A DNA stretch of 64,000 nucleotides, taken from positions 2,666,001 through 2,730,000 of the forward strand of contig NZ_CP096658.1 in the NCBI RefSeq assembly GCF_023238445.1, written 5' to 3'. Both the position numbers and the translations under genes were made by a program. The notes beneath the pieces are model-generated. The model saw only the letters and a list, made by a program, of their open reading frames with translations, made no database searches and was not told the origin of the DNA. Source of the DNA: Halorussus gelatinilyticus. GTDB taxonomy: Archaea; Halobacteriota; Halobacteria; Halobacteriales; Haladaptataceae. Every line of letters starts with the position of its first letter. The first letter of the stretch is position 1. This document shows, piece after piece, positions 51,248-60,462 of the stretch.

Positions 51248-53275
51248 ATGCCACACCGGCGCAACCAATCGGATGGTACGAACGATAGCCGACGGAAGTT
51301 CCTGAAAGCGAGTGGTGCTGGTGCCGTTGCCCTCTCTCTTGCTGGCTGTAGCGGCGGCGGCAGTGACACCAACCAGGACACGAGTACCAAAGAGCAGACG
51401 CCGACGAAGGGCGACAAGGTCGCGGAAGACATCACCCGCGGCGGGACGTTCGTCTACGGGATGGCCGCCAAACCCGACACGTCGAACATCCTGACCAGCA
51501 GTTCGGTCTACGCCGGCGTCGCTCTGTATCGAGTCTACGAGTTCGGTAACGAACTCGACCCCGTCACGCAGGAAGTCGTTCCGAACGTCTTCACGGACTG
51601 GACCATCGAGAAGGGCGACAAGCCGAGCGTCTACTTCAACATGCGGGACGGATTGAAGTGGAACGACGGCGAGGACTTCACCAAGGAGGACGTCCTGTTC
51701 ACGTACCGGTACTGCATGGAGAACAAGCCGGGCAACTACGCCTCCATCGTCGATCCGATGGAGAAGATTGCGGAGTCCTCGAAGGACAAGTGGGACTTCC
51801 GCGTGGACCTGTCGAAGCCCATCGGCTACTGGGAGTCCGACATCGTGGGCGGTCTACCGCTCCTTCCCAAGCACAAGTGGGAGGGGAAGGACTACAAGAA
51901 GTACAACCCGATGGAGGCCAACGACAACGGCCCCGTCGGTCTCGGTCCGGGCCACCTCACGAAGTTCGACCCCGACACCTCGATGCAGGTCGTCTTCGAC
52001 CACGACAACTACTTCGAGACCCTCAGTACCCTCGACTGGAAGAAGGAACACGACCAGGTCATCGCCGGCGGTCCGTTCCTCGACAAGATCAACTTCAAGG
52101 TCTACGGGAGCAGGACGGCGATGACGAACGCCTTCCTGCAAGGCGGCATCGACACTCACTACGGATCGATGAAGACCTCGAAGATGTCGGAGGTCAAGAA
52201 GAAGAAGGGCATGAAGCTCGTCAACGGTACGAGCAGCGGATTCTCCTACTTCGGCTTCAACGTTCGCCGCAAGCCCCTCGACGACGTGGGCCTCAAGCAG
52301 GCGATGTCGTTCATGTTCGACGAGCACTTCTGGATTCAGCGCCTCCAACAGGGCTACGCCATCAAGGGCGACTTCGCCCAGACGCCGGGGTACGCCAAGC
52401 CGCGACCCGACTACCAGTTCGCGGGTAAAGACCAAGTCTCAACCCACCCGGCGACCAACGCCTTCGACTTCCGGAACACCGAGGGGGCGACACCGGACAT
52501 AAAGGCCGTCCGGAAGTTCCTCACCAGTGGACAGGTCATCGACGGATCGTCGGGGACCTACGCCGGCAAGAAGTACCCCGGCAGCCTCTCGGGCATCAGC
52601 GCGAGTCAGTCGAAAGCCAAGTACGACTACACGTTCGGTCCGGTCAAGTCCAAGGTCCTCAAGGACTTCGACGGTGCGGACAAGGAGATTCGAGTGGACG
52701 GCAAGACGATCCCGGAGGTCATGGACGGCGACGCCATCACGATGTTCATCGACCCGCCGAAGAAGACGCCGAAGGAGGCCAAGGCCATCCAGCGGTGGGT
52801 CGACAACCTCAAGAAGCTCGGCATCCCGGTGAAGACCCAGGCGCTGTCGTTCAACACGATGTCCTCGAAGGTCTACTACGAGGAAGACTTCGACATCTAC
52901 CCGATGGGCTGGGGCGGCACCGGGCCGTTCGGCAGTTCGGCCTACTCGTTCTTCCACAGCGATCAGGCCGACGACCTCTCGGACGGCAACGAGGACAGCT
53001 TCATGTACAACTCCACCGGCTACGGTCTCTCCGGCGGGAGTGCCGACGACCTCCTGTCGAAAGCACGAACGGAGCTTGACCCCAAGAAGCGTAACAAGAC
53101 CACCGCGAAGGCGCTGGAGAAGATCTACCTCGACATGCCGTACTACCTGATGGACTACGCCAAGATGCGCTGGCCGGTCAACAACGAGAAGTTCGGTGGA
53201 TTCATCTCGAATCTCGTGGACCCGCCGTACGCCTCGTTCGGCTCGGAGATCAACAACATCCACCTGAAGAAGTAA
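51248..53275 (+). CDS. dppA: Peptide ABC transporter substrate-binding lipoprotein
   Basis: 675-residue SBP_bac_5 family protein. It has a Tat lipoprotein signal: SRRKFLKAS at 14-22, a hydrophobic core and lipobox LAGC with Cys34, then a Gly/Ser/Thr linker. The mature protein shows family signatures such as VYFNMRDGLKWNDGEDFTKE and DVLFTYRYCMEN. It captures oligopeptides or related solutes on the outer face for DppBCDF. The ATG at 51248 is set by the TATA box. A gap of 193 nt separates it from dppB. Confidence 0.9.
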   Translation: MPHRRNQSDGTNDSRRKFLKASGAGAVALSLAGCSGGGSDTNQDTSTKEQTPTKGDKVAEDITRGGTFVYGMAAKPDTSNILTSSSVYAGVALYRVYEFGNELDPVTQEVVPNVFTDWTIEKGDKPSVYFNMRDGLKWNDGEDFTKEDVLFTYRYCMENKPGNYASIVDPMEKIAESSKDKWDFRVDLSKPIGYWESDIVGGLPLLPKHKWEGKDYKKYNPMEANDNGPVGLGPGHLTKFDPDTSMQVVFDHDNYFETLSTLDWKKEHDQVIAGGPFLDKINFKVYGSRTAMTNAFLQGGIDTHYGSMKTSKMSEVKKKKGMKLVNGTSSGFSYFGFNVRRKPLDDVGLKQAMSFMFDEHFWIQRLQQGYAIKGDFAQTPGYAKPRPDYQFAGKDQVSTHPATNAFDFRNTEGATPDIKAVRKFLTSGQVIDGSSGTYAGKKYPGSLSGISASQSKAKYDYTFGPVKSKVLKDFDGADKEIRVDGKTIPEVMDGDAITMFIDPPKKTPKEAKAIQRWVDNLKKLGIPVKTQALSFNTMSSKVYYEEDFDIYPMGWGGTGPFGSSAYSFFHSDQADDLSDGNEDSFMYNSTGYGLSGGSADDLLSKARTELDPKKRNKTTAKALEKIYLDMPYYLMDYAKMRWPVNNEKFGGFISNLVDPPYASFGSEINNIHLKK

Positions 53276-53401
53276 CGACCGGGCGACCGCCGCTCGATCT
53301 TCGTTTTCGCCCGACGTGCCTACGAAGTAAGTACTACCGAGTAGGCGTTTGAAGGGGTTCTGTGCCGTGGTAAATCATCACATTGATAACGAACCTCCCC
53401 C

Positions 53402-53482
53402 ATGAACATCACGTATTTGCCAGAGTCGCGATTGAAGGAAGTAATCACACAGCAACCGAATACAAACTATGACAAGAATTAG
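53402..53482 (+). CDS. Possible 26-codon mini-ORF overlapping the dppB start
   Basis: Reads from ATG 53402 to TAG 53482 and overlaps the first 14 nt of dppB in another frame. It begins MNITYLPESR. Codon use is AT-richer than the surroundings and the upstream AT-rich stretch (GTAAATCA) is only a weak promoter match, so it may be untranslated leader. Recorded because the liv operon has a comparable arrangement. Confidence 0.25.
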   Translation: MNITYLPESRLKEVITQQPNTNYDKN

Positions 53483-54455
53483 CGCACGATACCTCGGCAA
53501 GCGGTTGGTTGTCTCCTACTTGACCCTGCTTGTCATCATGTCGCTGCTGTTCGTCCTCATCCGGAGCATGCCGGGTTCGTTCATCTCGACGATGATCACC
53601 CCGGAGCTGGATCAGGCGGACATCCAGCAGCTTCGAGAGACCTGGGGCCTCAACGAGCCGATTTGGCGGCAGTACATCGAGTTCATGATCAACTATCAGA
53701 CCGGCGACTTCGGCCGCTCGCCGACGTACAAGGCACCCGTCTGGGAGGTCATCATCAGTCGCTTCCCGCGGACGCTGGTCCTCTTCGGCGCGGCGTTCAT
53801 CGCCCAGTTTATCGTCGGCCCGCTCGTCGGAATGTACCTCGGCTGGTGGCGCGGCACCCGGAAGGACAAGACGATCTTCACGTCGAGCCTCGCGGTGTAC
53901 TCGATGCCGGCGTTCTGGCTGGCGTGGCTGGTCATCTGGCTGTTCAACTACGAACTCGGGTGGTTCCCCAGCACGTACATGTTCACGAAGTTCGCCGAAT
54001 TCGACTGGACCGTCGTGAACATCATCACCGACGTACTCAAGCACATCACGCTTCCGCTCGTCAGTATCGCGTTCGTCTCGTGGGTGGGTGCGATGTTGGT
54101 CATGCGCCCCGCGATGAACAACGTCACCAGCGAGGACTACGTGTTCCTCGCGCAGGCGAAAGGACTCAGCGAGCGAACCGTGATGATAAAGCACGCGGCC
54201 CGAAACGCGCTGATTCCGGTGGCGACCCAAGCAATCGTCGGTCTCGCGTTCCTGCTCAACGGGAGCGTCATCATCGAGAACGTGTTCAGTTGGCCGGGGC
54301 TGGGGCAGGTACTCGTCACCTCGGTCCTGAGCCGAGACTACCCCGTCTCGCAGGCCGCGTTCTTCATGCTCGCCATCCTTATCGTCGTCATGCGACTCGC
54401 GACCGACATCGCGTACACGTATCTGGACCCGCGAATCAAGTTCGGGGGTGACTAA
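53469..54455 (+). CDS. dppB: Peptide ABC transporter permease DppB type
   Basis: 328-residue permease with six helices. Family features: LGKRLVVSYLTLLVIMSLLFVL-like first helix with the FVLIRSMPG turn, LRETWGLNEPIWRQY, the coupling helix EDYVFLAQAKGLSERTVMIK followed by HAARNALIPV, and the FSWPGLGQVLVTSVLSRDYP end. Heterodimerises with DppC. Two nucleotides separate its TAA from the dppC ATG, with GGGGGTGA as ribosome-binding site. Confidence 0.93.
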   Translation: MTRISARYLGKRLVVSYLTLLVIMSLLFVLIRSMPGSFISTMITPELDQADIQQLRETWGLNEPIWRQYIEFMINYQTGDFGRSPTYKAPVWEVIISRFPRTLVLFGAAFIAQFIVGPLVGMYLGWWRGTRKDKTIFTSSLAVYSMPAFWLAWLVIWLFNYELGWFPSTYMFTKFAEFDWTVVNIITDVLKHITLPLVSIAFVSWVGAMLVMRPAMNNVTSEDYVFLAQAKGLSERTVMIKHAARNALIPVATQAIVGLAFLLNGSVIIENVFSWPGLGQVLVTSVLSRDYPVSQAAFFMLAILIVVMRLATDIAYTYLDPRIKFGGD

Positions 54456-54457
54456 CA

Positions 54458-55417
54458 ATGTCTACGGAAACCGAAAGCTCCTCACAGATCGACTCACTGA
54501 AGGAGCGCTGGCGACCTCGTATCGAGCGGTTCCGTCGCGGTTGGGACCGATTCACGCAGGAGAGGATGGGCGTGCTGGGCATCATCATCATGGTGATGTT
54601 CATCCTCTGGGCGCTCTTCCCCGACTTCTTCGCACCTCACTCGATGGAGTGGCGCGCGTATCTGGGCACCGAAGCCGGACGCCTCACGGCCGAGCAGGCC
54701 GAGTCGCTCCCGCATCCGCCGGCGTTCGGCGACCCGTTCTGGGCACCGCTCGGCACGAACTACGTCGGACAGGGCATCCTGACGCTCATCGTCCGAGCGG
54801 CCGACGACGCGCTGTACATCGGCTTCGCGGCCGGTCTGCTGTCGAGTCTGGTTGGCGTCCCGCTGGGACTCATCAGCGGGTTCTACGGCAACACGTGGAT
54901 AGACGAGACCATCCAGCGCGTCGTCGACGTGATGTACGGCCTGCCGTTCCTGCCGTTCCTCATCGTCCTCGTGGCGATTCGAGGCATCACGACGACGAAC
55001 ATCATTCTCGGCATCGCGGTTACGTCGTGGCTCAACAACTGCATCGTCATCCGCGGCGAGACCCTCTCGCTGAAGGAGCGCTCGTACGTCGAGTCCGCGA
55101 AGGTCGCGGGCGCGAGCGACACGCGCATCGTGTTCCGACACATCATGCCCAACGTCCTGCCGCTGGCGTTCGTCTTCCTCGCGCAGGACGCCGCGTCCGC
55201 CATCCTCGCACAAGCGTCGCTCGCGTACCTCGGACTGGCGGACTTCACCGCCAACTCGTGGGGACTGATGCTCCAGAACATCAAGTCGAACGGGTACGTC
55301 TTCGATGCCTGGTGGTGGCTCATCCCGCCGGGCATCTGCATCATGCTCATCGCGGCCGCGTTCTACTTCATCGGTTTCTCGATGGAGGACGTGACCAATC
55401 CGCAGGAGGACAGCTAA
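54458..55417 (+). CDS. dppC: Peptide ABC transporter permease DppC type
   Basis: 319-residue permease. After a cytoplasmic acidic/basic head of about 40 residues come helix 1, the extracytoplasmic domain with [20 protein letters not shown], and the coupling helix [20 protein letters not shown] with [15 protein letters not shown]. The ending (WGLMLQNIK...[20 protein letters not shown]) is typical. Part of dppB-C-D-F; dppD starts 1 nt after its stop. Confidence 0.93.
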   Translation: MSTETESSSQIDSLKERWRPRIERFRRGWDRFTQERMGVLGIIIMVMFILWALFPDFFAPHSMEWRAYLGTEAGRLTAEQAESLPHPPAFGDPFWAPLGTNYVGQGILTLIVRAADDALYIGFAAGLLSSLVGVPLGLISGFYGNTWIDETIQRVVDVMYGLPFLPFLIVLVAIRGITTTNIILGIAVTSWLNNCIVIRGETLSLKERSYVESAKVAGASDTRIVFRHIMPNVLPLAFVFLAQDAASAILAQASLAYLGLADFTANSWGLMLQNIKSNGYVFDAWWWLIPPGICIMLIAAAFYFIGFSMEDVTNPQEDS

Positions 55418-55418
55418 C

Positions 55419-56564
55419 ATGTCACTACTCGAAGTAAACGACCTCTCGGTGCGCTACGACGCCGACGAGTCGAAGGTCCACGCCGTAGACGGCGTGAACT
55501 TCAGCGTCGAACACGGCGAGACGTTCGGTCTCGTCGGCGAGTCGGGGTGTGGCAAGACCACCCTCGGCAAGTCGCTCATTCAGTTGCTCGACGCGAACGG
55601 CTACGTCGAGAGCGGCGAAGTCTGGTTCGACGGAACGCTTCCCCAGTGGGAAGACGAGAACGGCGACCCCCGACGGGAAGTCATCGACGACGAACAGTAC
55701 CCCGTCCGCGAGGACGGGATGACCGACCTCACGGAACTGGACGACCAAGACATCCGGGACATCCGGTGGCGAAACATCGCGCTGATTCCACAGAGCGCGA
55801 TGAACGCCTTGAACCCGGTCTACGAGGTGGGCGACCAGATCATCGAGGCCATCCTCCGACACGAACCGCACACGACCCGCGAGGAGGCCGACGCCCGCGC
55901 CCGCGACCTGCTCGAACGGGTCGGTATCGAACCCGAGCGGGCCGACGACTACGCCCACGAGTACTCCGGCGGGATGAAACAGCGCGCGGTCATCGCCATG
56001 GCGATGGCGTGCAACCCGGACATGCTCATCGCCGACGAACCGACGACGGCCCTCGACGTCATCATCCAAGACCGCATCCTCGAAGAGATCGAGGAGCTAC
56101 AGGAGGAGTTCGACGTCTCCATCCTGGTCATCAGCCACGACATCAGCGTTATGGCCGAAATTTGCGACAAGCTGGGCGTGATGTACGGCGGCAAGATGAT
56201 GGAGAGCGGCCCGAAGCACGAAGTCCTCGAAAGCTCGGCCAACCCCTACACGCTCGGGTTGAAGAACTCCTTCCCGACGGTCAAGCAGGAACAGACCCAA
56301 CTGGTCTCGATTCCGGGGTCGCCCCCAACCCTGCTGGACCCCGGTAAGGGCTGTCGGTTCGCCGACCGGTGTCCGTTCGTCGTGGACGAGTGCCACACCG
56401 AGCATCCGCCGATGTACGACGTCGCCGCCGCCGAGGACGGGACGCGAACCGAAGCCGCCGACCGCCACGCGCACCGGTCGGCGTGTTACCGAGTGAACGA
56501 ACTCGAACGAATGCGCGAAGACGCAGCTCAGGAGGAAACATGGACCGAAACGCAGACCCACTAG
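55419..56564 (+). CDS. dppD: Peptide ABC transporter ATP-binding protein DppD type
   Basis: 381-residue ATPase. Walker [17 protein letters not shown]-loop [15 protein letters not shown], signature [17 protein letters not shown], Walker [16 protein letters not shown]-loop SHDISVM. The C-terminal oligo_HPY motif with cysteines ([15 protein letters not shown]...ACY) follows, which can hold an Fe-S cluster in relatives. An acidic insertion after the first strand-loop region (about residues 75-110) is haloarchaeal in style. It overlaps dppF by 25 nt. Confidence 0.93.
   Translation: MSLLEVNDLSVRYDADESKVHAVDGVNFSVEHGETFGLVGESGCGKTTLGKSLIQLLDANGYVESGEVWFDGTLPQWEDENGDPRREVIDDEQYPVREDGMTDLTELDDQDIRDIRWRNIALIPQSAMNALNPVYEVGDQIIEAILRHEPHTTREEADARARDLLERVGIEPERADDYAHEYSGGMKQRAVIAMAMACNPDMLIADEPTTALDVIIQDRILEEIEELQEEFDVSILVISHDISVMAEICDKLGVMYGGKMMESGPKHEVLESSANPYTLGLKNSFPTVKQEQTQLVSIPGSPPTLLDPGKGCRFADRCPFVVDECHTEHPPMYDVAAAEDGTRTEAADRHAHRSACYRVNELERMREDAAQEETWTETQTH
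56531..56536 (+). promoter_or_regulatory. Strong ribosome-binding site fixing the dppF start
   Basis: GGAGGA lies 3 nt before the ATG at 56540, inside the end of dppD, and marks this ATG as the dppF start. Confidence 0.6.
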
Positions 56565-57904
56565 TCGAAGTCGAGAATCTCTCGAAGTGGTTCGGTATGT
56601 CTCAGGGGGTAATGGACCGCCTGATGGGCAACGAGCCGTCGCCCGTGAAAGCAGTAGACGACGTGTCGTTCACCATCAACGAGGGCGACATCATGGGCAT
56701 CGCGGGCGAGTCGGGGTGTGGCAAGACCACCCTCGGCAAGTTGCTCGTCCAACTCTACGAACCGACCCAAGGGAGCATCCACTTCGACGGCAACGACATC
56801 ACCGAGATGTCCAACGACGAGGAGAAGAAGTTCCGCAAGCGGGTCCAGATGATATTCCAGGACCCCTTCGAGAGCCTGAACCCGCGGATGACCGTCTTCC
56901 AGTCGGTCGTCGAACCGCTCCGCATCAACGACATGTACGGCGGGTACGACGAGCGCCGCGAACGCGTCATCGAGGTCCTCAACGAGGTCGGACTCTCGCC
57001 CGCCGAGGCGTACCTCAACGAGTTCCCCAAGGAACTGTCGGGCGGCGAACTCCAGCGCGTCGCCATCGCGCGGGCGCTGGTGGTCAACCCCGACTTCGTG
57101 GTCTGTGACGAACCCGTCTCGATGCTCGACGTGTCCATCCGGGCGGGCGTGCTGAACCTGATGAAGGAGCTACAGGAGGAGTACGGTCTGACCTACGTGT
57201 TCATCAGCCACGACCTCTCGCTCATCCGGTACATGTGCGACCGGACCGCCATCATGTATCTGGGCGACCTCATCGAGCAGGGGCCGACCGAGGAGGTGGT
57301 GATGAATCCAAAACACCCCTACACCGAGGCGCTGTTCGACGCGGTACCGGAGGTCGCGCCGGACGCCGAGCGCAAGCGCGCGAACGTGACCGGCGAGGTG
57401 CCCAATCCGCGGAACCCGCCCTCGGGCTGTCGGTTCCACCCGCGGTGTTCGAAGATTATCCCGCCACAGGACTGGACCGGCGGCCAACCCGCGTTCCGGC
57501 GGGCGTTCCAGTTCAAGCGGAAGGTGTTGACCGGGGACCTCGGCCCGGAGGACGTCGAGACCAGCGGCGAGACCGCGACCGGTCGCGCGGCCGAGGAACT
57601 GCTCGAACACGGCCTATCGCTCGAAGTCCCCGAGGAGCATCGCCCCGCGAGTCGGAGCGGGACGACTATCGACCCGGACCAGCTCGAACTGCCGCGTGAA
57701 GCGGAGAGCACGCTCCGGGAGGCCGCCGAGCGCGTCGTACAGGAGGACTACGACGGTGCGCGCGACGTGCTCGACGGCGCGTTCGAGACTATCTGCGAGC
57801 AGGAACACCCCGACCTCCGTGAGGCCGGACCGCAGATAACGGCGTGTCACCTCTACGAGGGCGAGTCCCGGAAAACGCGGAAAGCGCCGAGCGCGGACGA
57901 CTGA
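56540..57904 (+). CDS. dppF: Peptide ABC transporter ATP-binding protein DppF type, with split C-terminal motif
   Basis: 454-residue ATPase, longer than the usual 320-350. Walker [13 protein letters not shown] (57-68), Q-loop [12 protein letters not shown], signature [16 protein letters not shown], Walker [15 protein letters not shown]-loop SHDLS. The oligo_HPY motif starts normally at residues 296-303 (SGCRFHPRC), then about 105 acidic residues intervene before it resumes as [20 protein letters not shown] near 419-438. This insertion is unusual. Start fixed by GGAGGA in the end of dppD. Completes the dppABCDF importer. Confidence 0.9.
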   Translation: MDRNADPLVEVENLSKWFGMSQGVMDRLMGNEPSPVKAVDDVSFTINEGDIMGIAGESGCGKTTLGKLLVQLYEPTQGSIHFDGNDITEMSNDEEKKFRKRVQMIFQDPFESLNPRMTVFQSVVEPLRINDMYGGYDERRERVIEVLNEVGLSPAEAYLNEFPKELSGGELQRVAIARALVVNPDFVVCDEPVSMLDVSIRAGVLNLMKELQEEYGLTYVFISHDLSLIRYMCDRTAIMYLGDLIEQGPTEEVVMNPKHPYTEALFDAVPEVAPDAERKRANVTGEVPNPRNPPSGCRFHPRCSKIIPPQDWTGGQPAFRRAFQFKRKVLTGDLGPEDVETSGETATGRAAEELLEHGLSLEVPEEHRPASRSGTTIDPDQLELPREAESTLREAAERVVQEDYDGARDVLDGAFETICEQEHPDLREAGPQITACHLYEGESRKTRKAPSADD

Positions 57905-57907
57905 CCG

Positions 57908-57937
57908 CGGACGACCACGGACGACCACGGACGACCG
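57908..57937. repeat. Short tandem repeat, three 10-bp units
   Basis: CGGACGACCA repeated three times (last base varies) just after the dppF stop. Such tracts can vary between strains. The T-rich word CTTTTCGGGTTTC near 57958 may then end the dpp transcript. Confidence 0.6.
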
Positions 57938-58034
57938 AGCGCGGTTCGGCGCAAACTCCTTTTCGGGTTTCGCCACTCCGTCGGCCGGTATCGAAAACGC
58001 TTATGTTATTCAAGAGACGCGTTTATGGTAGCAT

Positions 58035-58514
58035 ATGGCAGACCGAACGCTACTCCGTCCCCGGAAACCGGTCACGATGGGGTCGTTTCTCGTCGTCGCG
58101 CTCGTCACGGCGGCGCTGTTCGTCCCGACGTTCTCGGGGCATCTTGCCGTCATGAACACGGTCAGCATCGACGCGACCGCGACCGACGTGGCGATGTCGG
58201 AGGACGGCGACCAGCTCGTGGTCCAGATTCGGATTCACAACCCGACGCGGGCCGCGTTCACCGCGTCCTACGGGCAACTCTTCGGAAAGGTCGAGGGCAC
58301 TCAACTGACGGGCACCGGCAACGAGGTCGAGGAGACGACGGTTCCCGCGGGCGAAACCCGGACGCTGACCGCGCGAATCAGCGTTCCGGAGGAACACCGC
58401 GACCGGGCAGCACGAGCCGCGAAAGCGGGGAACATCGTCGTCACCGGACAGCTCGACGGGCGGATACGCGACCAGCGCGTCGAGGTGGAAGTCACGGAGG
58501 AGACCGATGGCTGA
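58035..58514 (+). CDS. Membrane-anchored extracytoplasmic protein, unknown family
   Basis: 159 residues: basic head, one predicted transmembrane helix (FLVVALVTAALFVPTF, about 17-36), then an outer domain rich in strands (VSIDATATDVAMSEDGDQLV, VQIRIHNPTRAAF, TVPAGETRTLTARISVPE). The pattern resembles an LEA14/WHy or Ig-like domain, but this is only a fold impression. TTATTC lies about 29 nt before the ATG. It overlaps the next gene by 8 nt, so the two are likely partners. Confidence 0.7.
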   Translation: MADRTLLRPRKPVTMGSFLVVALVTAALFVPTFSGHLAVMNTVSIDATATDVAMSEDGDQLVVQIRIHNPTRAAFTASYGQLFGKVEGTQLTGTGNEVEETTVPAGETRTLTARISVPEEHRDRAARAAKAGNIVVTGQLDGRIRDQRVEVEVTEETDG

Positions 58515-58953
58515 GCGCAACCTCGCGGGGACGCGACTCGGCTTCGGAGCAATCGGCGGGCGGCTCCGGCCGCTCGCCCTCGGGACGTTGACCGGCGTCG
58601 TCGCCGGGATGGGCGAATTCATGTTCCTGAAAGAGCAGTTCCTCCCGTGGGTCGTCACGGAGACGTGGGCGCTGGCTTTGGTCGCCGTTGCCGGCGCGTA
58701 CACCCACTTCCTCGCCAAAGACCTCGCCGAGAGCATCACGCTCTCGTTGGTCGCGATGACGGTCGGTCTCACCGTCCACGTCGTCGCGTGGATCGCGCCG
58801 CTGTGGTTGCTCGCGTACCCGCCGGGCGCGCGCGACCTCCTCCTGCCGAAGATGGTCGGCGAGGCCATCGCCAGCGGTCTGCCGCCGTACGTCATCACGT
58901 TCTACGGGTCGTACTTCGCCGCGTTGCTCCTCGGGGGATACTTGGAGGGCTGA
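58507..58953 (+). CDS. Polytopic membrane protein, unknown function
   Basis: 148-residue protein with about four predicted helices (LALGTLTGVVAGMGEFMFL, TWALALVAVAGAYTHFLA, SLVAMTVGLTVHVVAWIAPL, VITFYGSYFAALLLGGYL). Its ATG lies inside the end of the preceding gene in another frame, implying co-translation with that anchored protein. No known family recognised. Confidence 0.7.
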   Translation: MAERNLAGTRLGFGAIGGRLRPLALGTLTGVVAGMGEFMFLKEQFLPWVVTETWALALVAVAGAYTHFLAKDLAESITLSLVAMTVGLTVHVVAWIAPLWLLAYPPGARDLLLPKMVGEAIASGLPPYVITFYGSYFAALLLGGYLEG

Positions 58954-59104
58954 CCGCGGCGACGATTCTTTCGGGTCGTCTCCGACGGCGCGCCGCGTTC
59001 GCGGCGCGCCAACCGCACGAGGTCGTGCTGTGCAGTGCGGTCGCGGTAACTCCCGTATTCGAGTTCGAAAGGAAAATTCCAATCTTCGAATTCGTATCCC
59101 TGAG

Positions 59105-59110
59105 TTTATA
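59105..59110 (+). promoter_or_regulatory. TATA box of the gene at 59135
   Basis: TTTATA, a perfect archaeal TATA word, begins exactly 30 nt before the GTG at 59135 and fixes that start as leaderless. Confidence 0.55.
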
Positions 59111-59134
59111 GGCCGCCCGGCGCTACGTCACCCC

Positions 59135-59395
59135 GTGCCGAAGGACACGCCACAGCGGGACAAGACCGTCCGCGAGCGGGGGACCTACGCGAGTCACGGC
59201 GACGACCCGACGCTCGCCGGCTACCTCTCGTCGCTGTTTCTGGTGCTGTCCGTGCCGACGTTCATCGCCGCGGCCTACGGCGGCCACTGGCTCGGTCTCT
59301 ACGGCTACTCGGCCATCGTCCCGGTGTTCGCCGGACTGATACTCGCCTCGCTCGCGGTGGCGTTCTCGCTGATGCACTGGCTGACCGGGAGATAG
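59135..59395 (+). CDS. Small two-helix membrane protein, unknown function
   Basis: 86 residues starting at GTG (leaderless, TATA box 30 nt upstream). Hydrophilic head (KDTPQRDKTVRERGTYASHG) and two predicted helices (LSSLFLVLSVPTFIAAAYG, VPVFAGLILASLAVAFSLM). Converges with the opposite-strand group that ends at 59414. No family recognised. Confidence 0.7.
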   Translation: MPKDTPQRDKTVRERGTYASHGDDPTLAGYLSSLFLVLSVPTFIAAAYGGHWLGLYGYSAIVPVFAGLILASLAVAFSLMHWLTGR

Positions 59396-59413
59396 CCGAC
59401 CGACCGGACGAAG

Positions 59414-59626
59414 TCAGTAGACGTTCGTCCGGAGCGTCATGTAGAACACGACGACCATCGCGGCGACGATGAGCGAGAACTCGGCGCGCGTCGGCGAGTC
59501 CGATCTTCCGGCGAAGAAGAAAACCAGGCTCGTGATGCCCAGTCCCGCCGCCAACGCGAACAATAGCAACGTCCGGTTTCGCTCGTCGGTCAACCAGACG
59601 TACATCGATTCCTTCGGGTCGTCCAT
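59414..59626 (-). CDS. Small two-helix membrane protein, last gene of a four-gene unit
   Basis: 70 residues with a hydrophilic head (DDPKESMYVWLTDERNR) and two predicted helices (LLLFALAAGLGITSLVFFFA, FSLIVAAMVVVFYMTL). It starts 7 nt after the upstream gene. Unknown function; conserved operon spacing suggests a membrane complex with its neighbours. Confidence 0.7.
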   Translation of the reverse strand: MDDPKESMYVWLTDERNRTLLLFALAAGLGITSLVFFFAGRSDSPTRAEFSLIVAAMVVVFYMTLRTNVY

Positions 59627-59633
59627 GCGCGAG

Positions 59634-60167
59634 TCAGTACCAGATGCCCTTGTAGTCGCACTCGACCGGTTCCGTCGTGACGTTCTGGGCGAGCGCCATC
59701 GAGGTCAGCGCCACCTTCTCGTCGGCGGTGAACTCCGACTCCTCGTCGCGCCACTCGCAGATGCCGACGCCGACTTCGAGCCGCCAGTCACAGAGGGTCA
59801 TCAGCCACTCGTCGGGCAGGTCGTCCACGTCGTCTTCGAGGGAGGCGCGGAAGAGGTACTTGTAGGTCGTCTCGTTGCGGTCGCTGATGTCCTCGCCAGC
59901 CGCGTACTCGGGGAACGGCGGCGTGCCGAACAACTGGACGAGCCGGTACAGCGCGGTGCCGACGTCGCCGTCTACCGGTTCACCCGGTTCCTCGCTCATC
60001 GGCGCGCGTACGTCGAGGTCCTCGCGCTCGTTGATTACGTCTTCGACCAACACCTCGCCGTTCTCCCGACGGCGGCGAATTTCGCTTTGGGGAATCGGTT
60101 CGAGGACGAGATTCTGGAGCTTTTCGAGATCGGGCGCGTCGGGATGTGTGCGAACGTCCGTAGGCAT
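59634..60167 (-). CDS. Soluble acidic protein, unknown function, in a small-membrane-protein operon
   Basis: 177-residue soluble protein. The N-terminal part (LEKLQNLVLEPIPQSEIRRR) is helical; the C-terminal half contains TYKYLFRASLEDD, WLMTLCDWRLEVGVGICEWR and KVALTSMALAQNVTTEP, ending in Trp-Tyr. No nucleotide-binding or metal motif is seen. It lies 2 nt after the 83-residue membrane protein and 7 nt before the 70-residue one, so it probably sits at the membrane with them. Confidence 0.72.
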   Translation of the reverse strand: MPTDVRTHPDAPDLEKLQNLVLEPIPQSEIRRRRENGEVLVEDVINEREDLDVRAPMSEEPGEPVDGDVGTALYRLVQLFGTPPFPEYAAGEDISDRNETTYKYLFRASLEDDVDDLPDEWLMTLCDWRLEVGVGICEWRDEESEFTADEKVALTSMALAQNVTTEPVECDYKGIWY

Positions 60168-60169
60168 GG

Positions 60170-60421
60170 TTAGTAGGCGAAGTAGTTGAAGCCGCGCCAG
60201 CCGAGGTAGCCGACCACCAGCGTACCGACGCCGACGCCGATTACGGCGATGGCCTCGAAGCTACTGACGGCACCCTGTTGGATGGGGTCCAAATTGAAGT
60301 AGAGTGTGATACCGGTCGTGACGAGGATGTACCCGATCACGACGCCGAAAAGCATGACTGCCAACGATGCAAAACCCGCCGGACCGCGAAGGGGTTTCGG
60401 GACTTGTTCGCGTATCGCCAT
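60170..60421 (-). CDS. Small two-helix membrane protein, unknown function
   Basis: 83 residues, two predicted helices (FASLAVMLFGVVIGYILVTT, AIAVIGVGVGTLVVGYLGWR) joined by a short outer loop (LYFNLDPIQQGAVSS). A CTTTTAACC AT-rich word about 30 nt upstream could be its own promoter. Tightly packed with the 177-residue protein. Confidence 0.7.
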   Translation of the reverse strand: MAIREQVPKPLRGPAGFASLAVMLFGVVIGYILVTTGITLYFNLDPIQQGAVSSFEAIAVIGVGVGTLVVGYLGWRGFNYFAY

Positions 60422-60462
60422 GGTTTGTGGTATTATTCGCCAAGGTTAAAAGTTCCGTACTT

